Part shown: positions 17,079-26,792 of the stretch, piece by piece
Position numbering within the stretch: the stretch's first letter is position 1
Layout: the number at the start of each line of letters is the position of its first letter
Translations under genes and position numbers: made by a program
Notes under the pieces: generated by a model
The model's input: the letters and a program-made list of their open reading frames with translations, nothing else
Told to the model about the DNA's origin: nothing
Databases searched by the model: none
Source of the DNA: Paraburkholderia caballeronis
GTDB lineage: Bacteria > Pseudomonadota > Gammaproteobacteria > Burkholderiales > Burkholderiaceae
NCBI RefSeq assembly: GCF_900104845.1
Contig: NZ_FNSR01000002.1
Span: 1,364,001-1,428,000, forward strand
DNA: 64,000 nucleotides
Direction: 5' to 3'

Positions 17079-18686
17079 ATGCCGATCATCGAATCGAAGC
17101 TCAATCCGCGCTCGGACGAGTTCCGCGCGAACGCCGCCGCGCTGGACGCGCTCGTCGCCGACCTGCGCGACAAGGTGCAGCGCCTCGCGCTCGGCGGCGG
17201 CGAGGCCGCGCGCGACAAACACGTGTCGCGCGGCAAGCTGCTGCCGCGCGAGCGGATCGCGCAACTGCTCGATCCGGGCTCGCCGTTTCTCGAACTGTCG
17301 CAACTGGCCGCGTACGGGATGTACAACGACGACGCGCCGGGCGCGGGGATCATCACCGGGATCGGCCGCATCGCGGGCCAGGAGTGCGTGATCGTCTGCA
17401 ACGACGCGACCGTGAAGGGGGGCACGTATTACCCGGTCACCGTGAAGAAGCACGTGCGCGCGCAGGAGATCGCGGAGGAAAATCGCCTGCCGTGCGTGTA
17501 TCTCGTCGATTCGGGCGGCGCGAACCTGCCGAACCAGGACGAGGTGTTTCCCGATCGCGACCACTTCGGCCGCATCTTCTACAACCAGGCGAACCTGTCC
17601 GCGCAGGGCATTCCGCAGATCGCCGTGGTGATGGGTTCGTGCACGGCCGGCGGCGCATACGTGCCGGCGATGAGCGACGAGTCGATCATCGTGAAGAACC
17701 AGGGGACCATCTTCCTCGGCGGGCCGCCGCTCGTGAAGGCGGCGACCGGCGAGGAAGTGAGCGCGGAAGACCTCGGCGGCGGCGACGTGCATACGCGCCT
17801 GTCGGGCGTCGCGGATCATCTCGCGCAGAACGACGCGCATGCGCTTTCGATCGCGCGCAGCATCGTCGGCAACCTCAATCGCGCGAAAACGCCGCCGCTC
17901 GCGCTGCGCGACCCGCTGCCGCCGCGCTACGACGCCGGGAGCCTGTACGGCGTGATTCCGGCCGACACGCGCAAGCCGTTCGACGTGCGCGAGGTGATCG
18001 CGCGGATCGTCGACGACTCCGCGTTCGACGAGTTCAAGGCGCGCTACGGCACGACGCTCGTCACCGGCTTCGCGCATATCTGGGGGCATCCGGTCGGGAT
18101 CGTCGCGAACAACGGCATCCTGTTTTCCGAGTCCGCGCTGAAGGGCGCGCACTTCATCGAACTGTGCTGCCAGCGCAAGATCCCGCTCGTGTTCCTGCAG
18201 AACATCACCGGCTTCATGGTCGGCCGCAAGTATGAGAACGAAGGGATCGCGCGCAACGGCGCGAAGATGGTCACGGCCGTGGCGACGGCGAAGGTGCCGA
18301 AGTTCACGGTCATCATCGGCGGCTCGTTCGGCGCGGGCAACTACGGGATGTGCGGGCGCGCATACTCGCCGCGCTTCCTGTGGATGTGGCCGAACGCGCG
18401 CATTTCGGTGATGGGCGGCGAGCAGGCCGCGTCGGTGCTCGCGACGGTGAAGCGCGACGGCATCGAGGCGAAGGGCGGCGCGTGGTCCGCCGACGAGGAA
18501 GCCGCGTTCAAGCAGCCGATCCGCGACCAGTACGAGCGCCAGGGGCATCCGTATTACGCGAGCGCGCGGTTGTGGGACGACGGCGTGATCGATCCGGCGC
18601 AGACCCGCGACGTGCTGGGTCTCGGCCTGTCCGCGACGATGAATGCGCCGATCGAGGACACGCGCTTCGGCGTGTTCCGCATGTAA
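17079..18686 (+). CDS. liuB: Methylcrotonyl-CoA carboxylase, carboxyltransferase subunit, 535 aa
   Basis: Transfers CO2 from biotin to 3-methylcrotonyl-CoA, giving 3-methylglutaconyl-CoA. The length and the markers ([27 protein letters not shown] near the middle, [17 protein letters not shown] and [15 protein letters not shown] toward the end) are those of the MCC beta subunit rather than propionyl-CoA carboxylase. It acts with the biotin-carrying subunit encoded two genes downstream. Spacing of 25 and 26 bases to its neighbours indicates one operon. Confidence 0.95.
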   Translation: MPIIESKLNPRSDEFRANAAALDALVADLRDKVQRLALGGGEAARDKHVSRGKLLPRERIAQLLDPGSPFLELSQLAAYGMYNDDAPGAGIITGIGRIAGQECVIVCNDATVKGGTYYPVTVKKHVRAQEIAEENRLPCVYLVDSGGANLPNQDEVFPDRDHFGRIFYNQANLSAQGIPQIAVVMGSCTAGGAYVPAMSDESIIVKNQGTIFLGGPPLVKAATGEEVSAEDLGGGDVHTRLSGVADHLAQNDAHALSIARSIVGNLNRAKTPPLALRDPLPPRYDAGSLYGVIPADTRKPFDVREVIARIVDDSAFDEFKARYGTTLVTGFAHIWGHPVGIVANNGILFSESALKGAHFIELCCQRKIPLVFLQNITGFMVGRKYENEGIARNGAKMVTAVATAKVPKFTVIIGGSFGAGNYGMCGRAYSPRFLWMWPNARISVMGGEQAASVLATVKRDGIEAKGGAWSADEEAAFKQPIRDQYERQGHPYYASARLWDDGVIDPAQTRDVLGLGLSATMNAPIEDTRFGVFRM

Positions 18687-18712
18687 CGCGGTCCGTGCGA
18701 GGAGATTCGAAC

Positions 18713-19498
18713 ATGCACTACGACACGCTCACCGTGGCCGTTGCCGGCCATGTCGCGACGGTCACGCTGAATCGCCCGGACGTGCGCAACGCGTTCAACG
18801 AAACGATGATCGCGGAACTGACCGCCGCGTTCGACGCGTTGAGCACGCGCGACGACGTGCGCGCGGTGGTGCTCGCGGCGAACGGCAAGGCGTTCTGCGC
18901 GGGCGCGGACCTGAACTGGATGAAGAAGATGGCTGGCTACTCGGACGACGAGAACCGCGCGGACGCGATGCGGCTCGCGCGGATGCTGTCGGCCGTCTAT
19001 CGCTGCACGAAGCCGGTTGTCGCGCGCGTGCACGGCGACGCCTACGCGGGCGGAATGGGCCTCGTGTGCGCGGCCGACGTCGTCGTCGCGGCGGACAGCG
19101 CGCACTTCTGCCTGTCCGAGGCGCGGCTCGGGCTGATGCCCGCGACCATCGCGCCTTATGTGATCCGCGCGCTGGGCGAGCAGGCGTCGCGCCGCTACTT
19201 CGTGACGGCCGAGGCGTTCGACTGCGCGACGGCGGAACGGCTCGGCCTCGTTAGCGAGCGCGTGAGCGCCGATCAACTGGATGCGACCGTGCAGCGGATC
19301 GCGGACGCGCTGTGCGCGAACAGCCCGAACGCAGTGCGCGAATGCAAGCGGCTCGTGCAGGACGTCGCCGGCCGCACGATCGACGCCGCGTTGATCGAGG
19401 ACACCGCGAACCGCATCGCAAACATCCGCGCGAGCGACGAAGGCCGCGAAGGCGTGGGCTCGTTCCTCGACAAACGCACGCCGTCGTGGCGCGCCTGA
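18713..19498 (+). CDS. liuC: Methylglutaconyl-CoA hydratase, 261 aa
   Basis: Crotonase-fold enzyme hydrating 3-methylglutaconyl-CoA to HMG-CoA. AFCAGADLNWMKKM (about residues 62-75) is typical of this subgroup; the oxyanion-hole glycine lies in YAGGMGLVCAAD and the active-site Glu in LSEARLGLMPA. The start ATG at 18713 has AGGAGATT upstream. It lies between liuB and liuD, as in other Burkholderiales. The next enzyme, HMG-CoA lyase (liuE), is not in this window. Confidence 0.93.
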   Translation: MHYDTLTVAVAGHVATVTLNRPDVRNAFNETMIAELTAAFDALSTRDDVRAVVLAANGKAFCAGADLNWMKKMAGYSDDENRADAMRLARMLSAVYRCTKPVVARVHGDAYAGGMGLVCAADVVVAADSAHFCLSEARLGLMPATIAPYVIRALGEQASRRYFVTAEAFDCATAERLGLVSERVSADQLDATVQRIADALCANSPNAVRECKRLVQDVAGRTIDAALIEDTANRIANIRASDEGREGVGSFLDKRTPSWRA

Positions 19499-19526
19499 GC
19501 GCGCCGCACAACAGCGAGAACCGACA

Positions 19527-21524
19527 ATGTTCGACAAGATCCTGATCGCCAACCGCGGCGAGATTGCGTGCCGCGTCGCGGCGACCTGCCGGTGGCTCGG
19601 CGTGAAGAGCGTCGCCGTCTATTCGGACGCCGACGCGAACGCGAAGCACGTCGCCGCGTGCGACGAGGCCGTGCATATCGGCGGCGCGAGCGCGGCCGAC
19701 AGTTATCTGCGCATCGAGCGCATCATCGACGCCGCGCGCGCGACTGGCGCGCAGGCGATCCATCCGGGTTACGGCTTTCTGTCCGAGAACGAGGACTTCG
19801 CGCACGCGTGCGACGAGGCGGGCATCGTGTTCATCGGGCCGCCGGTGTCCGCGATTGCCGCGATGGGCTCGAAGGCCGCCGCCAAGGCGCTGATGCACGC
19901 GGCGGCGGTGCCGCTCGTGCCGGGCTATCACGGCGACGACCAGGACCCGGCGCTGCTGCAACGCGAGGCGGATCGCATCGGTTATCCGGTGCTGCTGAAG
20001 GCGAGCGCGGGCGGCGGCGGCAAGGGGATGCGCGTGGTCGAGCGCAGCGGCGACTTCGCGGCGGCGCTCGCGTCGTGCAAGCGCGAGGCCGCGAGCAGCT
20101 TCGGCAACGACCGCGTGTTGATCGAGAAGTACCTGACGCGGCCGCGCCACGTCGAAGTGCAGGTGTTCGCGGATAAACACGGCGGCGCGGTGTATCTGTT
20201 CGACCGCGACTGCTCGGTGCAGCGGCGTCACCAGAAGGTGCTGGAGGAAGCGCCCGCGCCGGGCCTCGCCGGCGAAGTGCGGCGCGCGATGGGCGAGGCG
20301 GCGGTGGCCGCCGCGCGCGCGGTCGATTACGTCGGCGCGGGCACCGTCGAGTTCATCATGACCGGCGCGGACTTCTACTTCATGGAGATGAACACGCGCC
20401 TTCAGGTCGAGCATCCGGTGACCGAGATGGTGACCGGGCTCGATCTGGTCGAGTGGCAGTTGCGCGTCGCGGGCGGCGAGCCGCTGCCGCTTGCGCAGGC
20501 TGATCTGAAGGTGAACGGCCACGCGCTCGAAGCGCGGATTTATGCGGAGAGTCCGGCGCGCGGATTCCTGCCGTCCACCGGCACGCTGAAGCATCTGCGG
20601 ATGCCGGAAGGCGTCGAGTTCGCGACCGGCGCATCGGTGCGGATCGACAGCGGCGTGCGCGAGGGCGATACGATCACGCCGTTCTACGACCCGATGATCG
20701 CGAAGCTGATCGTGCACGGCGCGACGCGCGCCGACGCGCTCGCGACGATGCAGCGCGCGCTGGAGGCGTGCGAGATCGTCGGGCCGCAGACCAACGTCGA
20801 ATTCCTGCAACGGCTCGTGACGAGCGAGCCGTTCGCGACCGCCGATCTGGACACGGGTTTGATCGAGCGTCATCACGACGCGTTGTTCGCGCCGCGTGAC
20901 AAGCCGCTGCGCGAGGCGCTCGCGCTGGCGTGCGCGGCGCTGCTGCGGCGCGAACGCGGCGCGGCGCGCGGCGCATCGCCGTGGGACGGCCTCGCGCACT
21001 GGCGTCTGAACGGCGGTTATACGCAGTCGTTCGTCTGGCGCGATCTCGACGGCGACGCGCTGCTGTCGGCGCGGTTCGCGCACGACGGCCGCGCGCAGAC
21101 GCTTGCGAGCGGGGCAGCCGACGCGGAGCCGTTCGCGTGGTGGTTGGGCGGCGGCGAACGCGAATACGGCGTGACGCTCGGCAACTCGCGCGTCACGGGC
21201 CGCGTGTTCATCGACGGCGACGTGTTCCATGTGTTTTGCCTCGGCGCGGCATTCGCGTTCGAATGGCAGGACCTGCTGGCGCATGCGGCGGATGCGGAGC
21301 ATGGCGAAGGACGGCTGACCGCGCCGATGCCGGGCAAGGTGATCGCGGTGCTGGTCAAACCGGGCGCGGTGGTCGAGAAAGGCGCGCCGCTGATCGTGAT
21401 GGAAGCGATGAAGATGGAACACACGATCGGCGCGCCGTCGGCGGGCAAGGTGACCGAGGTGCTGTACGCGGTCGGCGATCAGGTCGCGGACGGCGCGCAG
21501 TTGCTGGTGCTCGAAGCGGAGTGA
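19527..21524 (+). CDS. liuD: Methylcrotonyl-CoA carboxylase, biotin subunit, 665 aa
   Basis: ATP-dependent biotin carboxylase plus biotin carrier. The N-terminus MFDKILIANRGEIACRVA, the glycine-rich loop KASAGGGGKGMR, EMNTRLQVEHPVTEM, and the C-terminal biotin site EAMKMEH about 48 residues from the end are all present. Length is normal for MccA/LiuD. It is the last gene of the operon seen here; after it comes 393 bases with no gene, so transcription probably ends there. Confidence 0.95.
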   Translation: MFDKILIANRGEIACRVAATCRWLGVKSVAVYSDADANAKHVAACDEAVHIGGASAADSYLRIERIIDAARATGAQAIHPGYGFLSENEDFAHACDEAGIVFIGPPVSAIAAMGSKAAAKALMHAAAVPLVPGYHGDDQDPALLQREADRIGYPVLLKASAGGGGKGMRVVERSGDFAAALASCKREAASSFGNDRVLIEKYLTRPRHVEVQVFADKHGGAVYLFDRDCSVQRRHQKVLEEAPAPGLAGEVRRAMGEAAVAAARAVDYVGAGTVEFIMTGADFYFMEMNTRLQVEHPVTEMVTGLDLVEWQLRVAGGEPLPLAQADLKVNGHALEARIYAESPARGFLPSTGTLKHLRMPEGVEFATGASVRIDSGVREGDTITPFYDPMIAKLIVHGATRADALATMQRALEACEIVGPQTNVEFLQRLVTSEPFATADLDTGLIERHHDALFAPRDKPLREALALACAALLRRERGAARGASPWDGLAHWRLNGGYTQSFVWRDLDGDALLSARFAHDGRAQTLASGAADAEPFAWWLGGGEREYGVTLGNSRVTGRVFIDGDVFHVFCLGAAFAFEWQDLLAHAADAEHGEGRLTAPMPGKVIAVLVKPGAVVEKGAPLIVMEAMKMEHTIGAPSAGKVTEVLYAVGDQVADGAQLLVLEAE

Positions 21525-21917
21525 TCGTTGCGCCTCTCGCGGGCGCGGGGGCGTGAAGGTGTGCGTCTTTCGACGACGTTCGCGAAGCGGGCACGGTGGT
21601 TTGCGGTGGCTTGTATCCGGCCGGCCTCGATGCCGCGTGCGGCATCGCAGGACGGCGCGGTTCAATGCGTCGGCGTTCGCACGTGCGGCAGGCAATAAAG
21701 CAGGCAATAAACGCGGACGGCGTGCCGCGGAAATGCCGGGTGGCTTTATCGTGAAGTCTGCGTGCCGGTACCGCGATCCGGCGAACGTTTCCGCGAACGC
21801 GGGCTTCGCGCGAATGCCCGGCTACCGTACCGCGTCCCGAAGTCGCGACAGGGGCGCGCTCTTCACGCGTTCCGTATGCACCGGATGCCCGGTGCGCTGC
21901 CGCTGTCCGCTACTGCC
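21525..21917. other. Gap between convergent liuD and cdh, no gene seen
   Basis: Convergent ends. A direct repeat GCAGGCAATAAA / GCAGGCAATAAA occurs near 21690-21712. I see no convincing intrinsic terminator with a T tract and no open frame with coding features. liuE, which often follows liuD, is absent. Confidence 0.5.
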
Positions 21918-22682
21918 TCACGACGCGCGCGCAACCTTGCACGCGTGATCGAGCAGCCCTTCGGCGGTGCCGCTGCCGCCATCGACGTCGAGCCCGCTAT
22001 GGACGATCAGCCAGCCGTCATGCGCGGCGTCCGGACCCGCGCCGGTCACGAGGATCGTCTGGTCGCTCATCTGCTGCTGCGGGCCGAGGCTGCGCTGGAC
22101 GACGCGGAACGGATTGCTTCGATCGACGAGGCTCGTCACGCGCATCACGCGGTAGTGCTGGCCGTCGAGCGTGACCGGACGCCACGTATCCGGCGGGTCG
22201 CCGCGATGCGGCGCGAACGCATCGGTGACGTCCGCGCGCATGCAGTCGATATGGATGTGCAACTGGTTCTGCGAGCGCCGCCGCGCCGAGTTGATCTCCA
22301 GCCCCAACTGGTTCGCGGCGAGCGAGGTCTTCAGCCGCGCCTCGACGTGCCGGCCCGCGTCCCACGCGAACTGCCAGTATTCGGGCGAGCCGCCGTACAG
22401 GATCTCCGGGCTTTCGATGCCGCCGACGCGGTCGGTCGGAATCAGCAGATATTGCGCGCGGCCGTTCAGGTCCTTCAGCACCGCATAACGGCGCGTGAAA
22501 TCGACGGTCGTGCAGGGCGCCGGGTTGTTCGTGTTGCGCTGGTTCGGCACGCACTGGCCGCCCACCACTTTCCACAGGCCGTCCGAATCGACGGTGGACA
22601 GGCGGGCGCAGCCGCCCGATGCGAGGAGCACCGCGACGAACGCGGCGAACAGCGTGGTTCTGGCGAGAGTCAGATAGCGCAT
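21918..22682 (-). CDS. cdh: CDP-diacylglycerol diphosphatase, 254 aa
   Basis: Hydrolyses CDP-diacylglycerol to phosphatidate and CMP at the inner membrane. The family signature SQNQLHIHIDCMRADV is at residues 137-152; the histidines at 142 and 144 form a HIT-like active site, as in E. coli Cdh. An N-terminal hydrophobic segment (residues 8-24) anchors the protein in the periplasm. ATG at 22682 gives 254 residues, matching the E. coli enzyme; the longer upstream frame adds 56 arginine-rich residues and is rejected. Confidence 0.9.
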   Translation of the reverse strand: MRYLTLARTTLFAAFVAVLLASGGCARLSTVDSDGLWKVVGGQCVPNQRNTNNPAPCTTVDFTRRYAVLKDLNGRAQYLLIPTDRVGGIESPEILYGGSPEYWQFAWDAGRHVEARLKTSLAANQLGLEINSARRRSQNQLHIHIDCMRADVTDAFAPHRGDPPDTWRPVTLDGQHYRVMRVTSLVDRSNPFRVVQRSLGPQQQMSDQTILVTGAGPDAAHDGWLIVHSGLDVDGGSGTAEGLLDHACKVARAS

Positions 22683-22911
22683 CGGCGCGGGATTCCTCGA
22701 ACGGCAACAGCGATGAAAGGGCCGCGCCGCGTCGCGCCGGCGGCCCGGCGTTATCTGCGGTGCGGATGGAACGTCAGCGGCCGGTCGTCCGGACGCGCGG
22801 CGGAGGACGGCGGCCGGCAACTGCCGCATGCCCCGCGGCCGTCGCCGCACGCGTCGCGATCGCCATGAGCGCCGGCCGTTTCGCCCGGTTGCAGCGCGCG
22901 TCCGATGCGGT

Positions 22912-23067
22912 TCAGGACGGCTGCGCGCCCGGTTTCAGCAACTCGCGCGCGATGGCGTTCCGCCTGCGTTTCGTCAGCTTCGGCGCGAGCCGCCGCGCCG
23001 TATGGACCGCGCTCGCCGCCACCAGCAGCGCGATCACCGCATATTGCGCGACGAGTCCTACGCTCAT
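22912..23067 (-). CDS. DUF6587-type small membrane protein linked to FeoB, 51 aa
   Basis: Reads MSVGLVAQYAVIALLVAASA followed by a basic tail (LTKRRRNAIARELLKPG). This is the small protein usually encoded straight after feoB in Burkholderia, in the position where FeoC lies elsewhere. One helix with the basic end in the cytoplasm. Its ATG (23067) overlaps the feoB TGA by four bases (ATGA), so it is translationally coupled to the broken feoB. It looks intact, although its presumed partner is truncated. Confidence 0.75.
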   Translation of the reverse strand: MSVGLVAQYAVIALLVAASAVHTARRLAPKLTKRRRNAIARELLKPGAQPS

Positions 23068-23480
23068 GTGAAATGCCTCGCGACCTGATCCGTGACGAGC
23101 GCCGCGACGTACGCTACCACGAACCTATAACCGAACGAGATCGCGACGTTGCGCCACGGACGCGTCTCGCGGCGGATCACCGCGAGCGTGGACATGCACT
23201 GCGGCGCGAACGCGAACCACACCCTCAGCGACAGCGCGCTCGCCAGCGGGAAATTCGACGCGAGCGTATGGCCGGGACCGGCGATGTCCGCTTCGTCGCC
23301 CGCTACCGAATAGACGGTCGCGAGCGCGGCGACGGCCGTTTCGCGCGCGGCGAACGCGGGGATCGGCGCGAGGCTGATCTGCCAGTCGAAGCCGAGCGGC
23401 GCGATCGGATCGGACGCATGCGTGTCCGCGACGGTCTGGACGACGGCGGCGCTTCCTTTGGGCAGATCGGTGAGGTGCAT
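23064..23480 (-). pseudogene. feoB: C-terminal remnant of ferrous iron transporter FeoB
   Basis: The 138-residue frame begins MHLTDLPKGSAAV and then continues as the last quarter of FeoB: GFDWQISLAPIPAFAARETAVAALATVYS is the second Gate domain, and QCMSTLAVIRRETRPW plus the final helix complete the normal C-terminus. A full FeoB is about 600-750 residues, so the GTPase domain, GDI domain and most membrane helices are missing. No upstream frame on this strand encodes them before the amidase gene, and feoA is absent. It cannot transport iron as the canonical protein does. Expression as a stable fragment is possible but unproven. Confidence 0.82.
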
Positions 23481-23642
23481 TGCTGAAGGCGGATTGAAAC
23501 GCGAGCGGTTCTCACTGTAAGCCGCCGCCCCTCCGCAGAACGGTAACGGACCGTGTGTCGCGATCCCCGTGCGGACGGTGGATTCGCGATGGCGCGAGCA
23601 TTTGCTGCGGCTTTGGGCATACAGCCGAACGTCTAGCCGCGG

Positions 23643-25097
23643 CTACAGCGCCGGCGCTCGCAGCGTGCCGAGAATCTGCTCGAACGCGAGGCCGATCGCG
23701 AGCAGCCGGCGGTCGCTGCCCGCCGGTCCGTCGAGTTCGAGGCCGACCGGCAGGCGGCCGTCCGCGAGCCCGGCCGGCAGCGACAGCCCCGGAATTCCCG
23801 CATTGCTCGCCGGGTCGGTGTTGCGCAGATACGCGTCCATCTCGTCGATCGGCGCGCCGCCGTCGATCGACACGCGCGACGAGCCGTTCAGGTCGTCGAT
23901 CGGCACCGCGACGAGACGTGTCGTCGGGAACAGCAGCGCATCGAGGCCCGCGCTCGCGAAGGTCTGTGCGTACATCTGCTGCAGGCGCGGACGCCACACG
24001 GTAAGCGCGGTTTCATAGTCGCCGCCGAACGCGTCCGCGAGGATCGCGTCGTAGGCCGCGCGCACGTCCGGGCTCGCGATCCGCGCGGCGACGTCGGCGA
24101 CGGTCTGCACCGGCGCGTGATTCGCGACGAGCCATTCGAGCAGATCGTCGATCGGCTCGTGCAGCGCGAGCGTGCGGCTCACGCGTTCGTTCAGCACCAG
24201 CAGCTCGGGCATCCTGACCGGCACGAACGTGACGCCGGCCGCTTCGAGCTTCGCGAGCGCGACGCGCGCGACGTCCTCCAGCGAGCGTTCGAGTCCTTCC
24301 CACAGCGGCGCGGGCAGTCCGATCCGCAGATTCGCGACCGGCGCGTGCGCGAGCGGGCCGTGGCCGGTGATGACGCCGTCGAGCAGCGCGAGGTCCGCGA
24401 CCGTGCGCGCCATCGGCCCGACCGTGTCGCGCGTGTGGCTGATCGGCACGACCGCGTGCGGGTCGTGATAACGGCGGCCGGTGCCGCCGTCGCCGACCGA
24501 CGGCCGCAGCCCCGCGATCCCGCATAACGCGGCCGGGATGCGCGTCGAGCCGCCGGTGTCGGTGCCGAGGCCGGCCGGGACGATGCGCGCGGCGATCGCC
24601 GCGGCGGTGCCGCCCGACGAGCCGCCAGGAATCAGCGCCGGGTCGTACGGATTGCGCACCGGGCCGGCGTGCGCGCTGAGGTTCGTGCTGGTGATGCCGA
24701 ACGCGAGTTCGTGCATGTTCGCCTTGCCGAGCAGGATCGCGCCCGCATCGACGAGCCGCTGCACCGACGGCGCGTGGCGCGCCGGCACGAAGTGTTCGAG
24801 CGACGGCGTGCCGGCCGACGTCGTCAGTCCGCGCGTGTTGATGTTGTCCTTCACGACGACCGGCAGCCCCGCGAGCGGCAGCTTCGCGCGTTCGGCCGCG
24901 CCGAGCGAGTCGATCCGGTGCGCGCTCGCGAGCGCGCCCTCGACGTCGAGCACGGTCAGCGCGTTCAGGTTCGCGAGCGCCTCGGCGCGCGCGAGCAGCG
25001 TCGCGACGTAGCCGGACGCGGTCAGCCGGCCGGTCTGGATCGCATCGACGGCCTGCGTCGCGGTCAGTTCCGCCTGTTCGTCCACAGTCCAGGTCAT
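23643..25097 (-). CDS. Amidase-signature hydrolase, indoleacetamide-hydrolase-like, 484 aa
   Basis: Cytosolic amide hydrolase with the Ser-cisSer-Lys triad. Lys lies in LPVVVKDNINTRG (about residue 77), the cis-Ser in PGGSSGGTAAA (about 155), and the nucleophile Ser in TDTGGSTRIPAALCGIAGLRPS (about 178). It resembles the indole-3-acetamide hydrolases, but the substrate is not fixed by these motifs. ATG at 25097 has GGGAGGA five bases upstream; a longer frame to 25616 lies in another gene and is ignored. It follows the ferritin-like gene by 38 bases, so they may be co-transcribed. Confidence 0.87.
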   Translation of the reverse strand: MTWTVDEQAELTATQAVDAIQTGRLTASGYVATLLARAEALANLNALTVLDVEGALASAHRIDSLGAAERAKLPLAGLPVVVKDNINTRGLTTSAGTPSLEHFVPARHAPSVQRLVDAGAILLGKANMHELAFGITSTNLSAHAGPVRNPYDPALIPGGSSGGTAAAIAARIVPAGLGTDTGGSTRIPAALCGIAGLRPSVGDGGTGRRYHDPHAVVPISHTRDTVGPMARTVADLALLDGVITGHGPLAHAPVANLRIGLPAPLWEGLERSLEDVARVALAKLEAAGVTFVPVRMPELLVLNERVSRTLALHEPIDDLLEWLVANHAPVQTVADVAARIASPDVRAAYDAILADAFGGDYETALTVWRPRLQQMYAQTFASAGLDALLFPTTRLVAVPIDDLNGSSRVSIDGGAPIDEMDAYLRNTDPASNAGIPGLSLPAGLADGRLPVGLELDGPAGSDRRLLAIGLAFEQILGTLRAPAL

Positions 25098-25135
25098 GCG
25101 GTCCTCCCGAGGTCCGGCGCGGCGCGCGCGAGCTT

Positions 25136-26056
25136 TCATTTTTTCATGAAGCGCAGCGCGAGGCGAGCGAGCGCCGGCACGAACGTCGGACGCAGCAGGC
25201 GCGGATCGTAGCCGCGCATCCGGTCGTCGTTCTCCTGCAGGCACAGTTCGAGCATGTCGCGCGGCTTCAGCGCGTCGCCGATCACTTCGCGGTTCGCGGG
25301 CAGGAAGTTCGAGTCGTGCGCAACGCCGTCCGCGTCGATGCCGCGCGCGATCGCGAGCCGCTCCCACACGAGCAGGAACCCGATGACGGCGACGCACAAT
25401 GAATGCCACGGCCGGCGCCACCAGGGCATCGTCTTGCGATGCCACGCGACCCAGTTGGTGAAGAACAGGATGTGCCGGGCTTCCTCCTGGATCACCGGCT
25501 CGAAGGTTTCGACGAGTTCCGGCGGGAAGTAGCCGGACTCCTGGGCAGAGCGAAAGAGGCCGAACGCGAAGAAGCTGTCGATGCACTCGCTGTAGCCGGT
25601 GAACATCCACGCCCATTCGGGCCGCTTCGGCGGCGGATACGCGGGCTCGGGCGCGAGTGCGATGCCGTAGGCTTCGACCAGCTTCGACAGCACGACCTTG
25701 TGGCGCGCTTCCTCGTCGCCGTCCATTTCGATCGCTTCGCGCAGCAGCGGGTCGGTGACGGTGGCCGCATAGGTTTTCACGCGGATCGACGCGCGGCCTT
25801 CGGTCTGCACCGCGATGTCCCAGATCGGCAGCGACGTGAGGCGGCGCAGCGCGTCCGGTGCGAGCTTCGGCCAGTCGATCACCGCGGGGCGATACGGATT
25901 GTGCGTGTCGAGCAGCATCCGGCAGAACATCCGGCGATGCTCGTCCGAACCGATCCTGACGGGGCCGCGCACGTCATGCGTCCAGTGACGCAGCGCGGCG
26001 TCCGGGTTGTCGACTGTGCGGGTTTTTGCGTCGTCAGGCGTCAGGGTGTCGGACAT
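25136..26056 (-). CDS. Ferritin-like di-iron protein with a membrane segment, 306 aa
   Basis: Two ExxH motifs (EEARH at 115-119 and EEARH at 191-195) sit in predicted helices, the signature of ferritin-like di-iron carboxylate proteins. A hydrophobic stretch at about 217-236 may insert into the membrane. The family looks like the uncharacterised ferritin-like proteins common in Burkholderia; whether it is an oxidase, a hydroxylase or iron storage cannot be told. It precedes the amidase gene by 38 bases on the same strand. Confidence 0.78.
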   Translation of the reverse strand: MSDTLTPDDAKTRTVDNPDAALRHWTHDVRGPVRIGSDEHRRMFCRMLLDTHNPYRPAVIDWPKLAPDALRRLTSLPIWDIAVQTEGRASIRVKTYAATVTDPLLREAIEMDGDEEARHKVVLSKLVEAYGIALAPEPAYPPPKRPEWAWMFTGYSECIDSFFAFGLFRSAQESGYFPPELVETFEPVIQEEARHILFFTNWVAWHRKTMPWWRRPWHSLCVAVIGFLLVWERLAIARGIDADGVAHDSNFLPANREVIGDALKPRDMLELCLQENDDRMRGYDPRLLRPTFVPALARLALRFMKK

Positions 26057-26122
26057 GGAGCATCGATCGTCTACCTATGATGTGGCTCCTATTCTGTCAC
26101 AACAGTAAGATTGGCCGCAGCG

Positions 26123-26350
26123 TCACGCGCAACGGCGCAGCGCGGCGCGCTGGTCGTCGATCCACATCCGCGCCCAGCGGAATGCGTACGCGAGCGCGTG
26201 TTCCTCGTCGAAGAAGTAGTCGAGCGCGTCGAATGAGCGTGCGCTGCCGGACTGCGCCTCGATGGTCAGATTGGCGGCGAACAGGCCATTCGGAAGCCGC
26301 TGTGCCGCAGGGGCGACTTCATAGCCTTTGTAGCGAATGGATGGGTTCAT
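26123..26350 (-). CDS. Small conserved hypothetical protein, 75 aa
   Basis: Soluble alpha/beta-type small protein: MNPSIRYKGYEVAPAAQRLPNGLFAANLTIE, then FDALDYFFDEEHALAYAFRWARMWIDDQ. The pattern (beta strands, then an acidic loop and an amphipathic helix) recurs in short beta-proteobacterial proteins of unknown role. ATG at 26350 chosen because the upstream 45 codons are arginine-rich and look non-coding. 66 bases lie between its stop and the next downstream start (26056). Confidence 0.65.
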   Translation of the reverse strand: MNPSIRYKGYEVAPAAQRLPNGLFAANLTIEAQSGSARSFDALDYFFDEEHALAYAFRWARMWIDDQRAALRRCA

Positions 26351-26792
26351 GGCTTCGGTGAATCCGCTTGCAGGGTGCTTCGGTCGTGCGGTTCGCGCGC
26401 AACGGTTGCGGGTCGCGCGGGCACGGACAGAGCGTAGGGGCAGCCGTGCGCGGGAGGAACCAATCATTCGTCGCAAGCAAATCATGGGCGGCCTGAAACC
26501 GTCAGCAGATGATCCGGATGAGGCGAGGTGGCGCGTTCGGGACTAATGTGCGGCTACGAATTGCCGGTGTCTGTGGTGTGGCGCACGCGGTGCGTGCACG
26601 GGACGTGCGAGCGGGCGATGCGTTGGACGTGCTTCGGTGCGCATGCCTGGGAATGCGTGCGAAACGCAGTGCGGAGGGAATAGCGGCTTGCGAACGCAGT
26701 GCCGCGCCGGTCATGCGCGATGCGTCGCGCTCATGGCGCGCGACGCATCGTGATCGAACGGATGAAACGGGGGATGACGACGGATGCGCCGC
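26351..26792. other. Gap with a 13-bp stem hairpin, no gene seen
   Basis: 442 bases, less GC-biased in places. CGATGCGTCGCGC (26718-26730) pairs with GCGCGACGCATCG (26738-26750) across a seven-base loop, downstream of the FMN reductase stop at 26793. There is no T tract, so termination is only possible. A + strand frame from 26509 overlaps the reductase and has no recognisable features. Confidence 0.5.

Noticed and set aside
19251..21707. 818-codon - strand frame opposite liuD
   Set aside because: Low-complexity shadow frame over a gene with complete biotin carboxylase motifs.
23643..25616. Extended amidase start at 25616
   Set aside because: The extra 173 codons run through the ferritin-like gene in another frame; the ATG at 25097 has a strong ribosome binding site.
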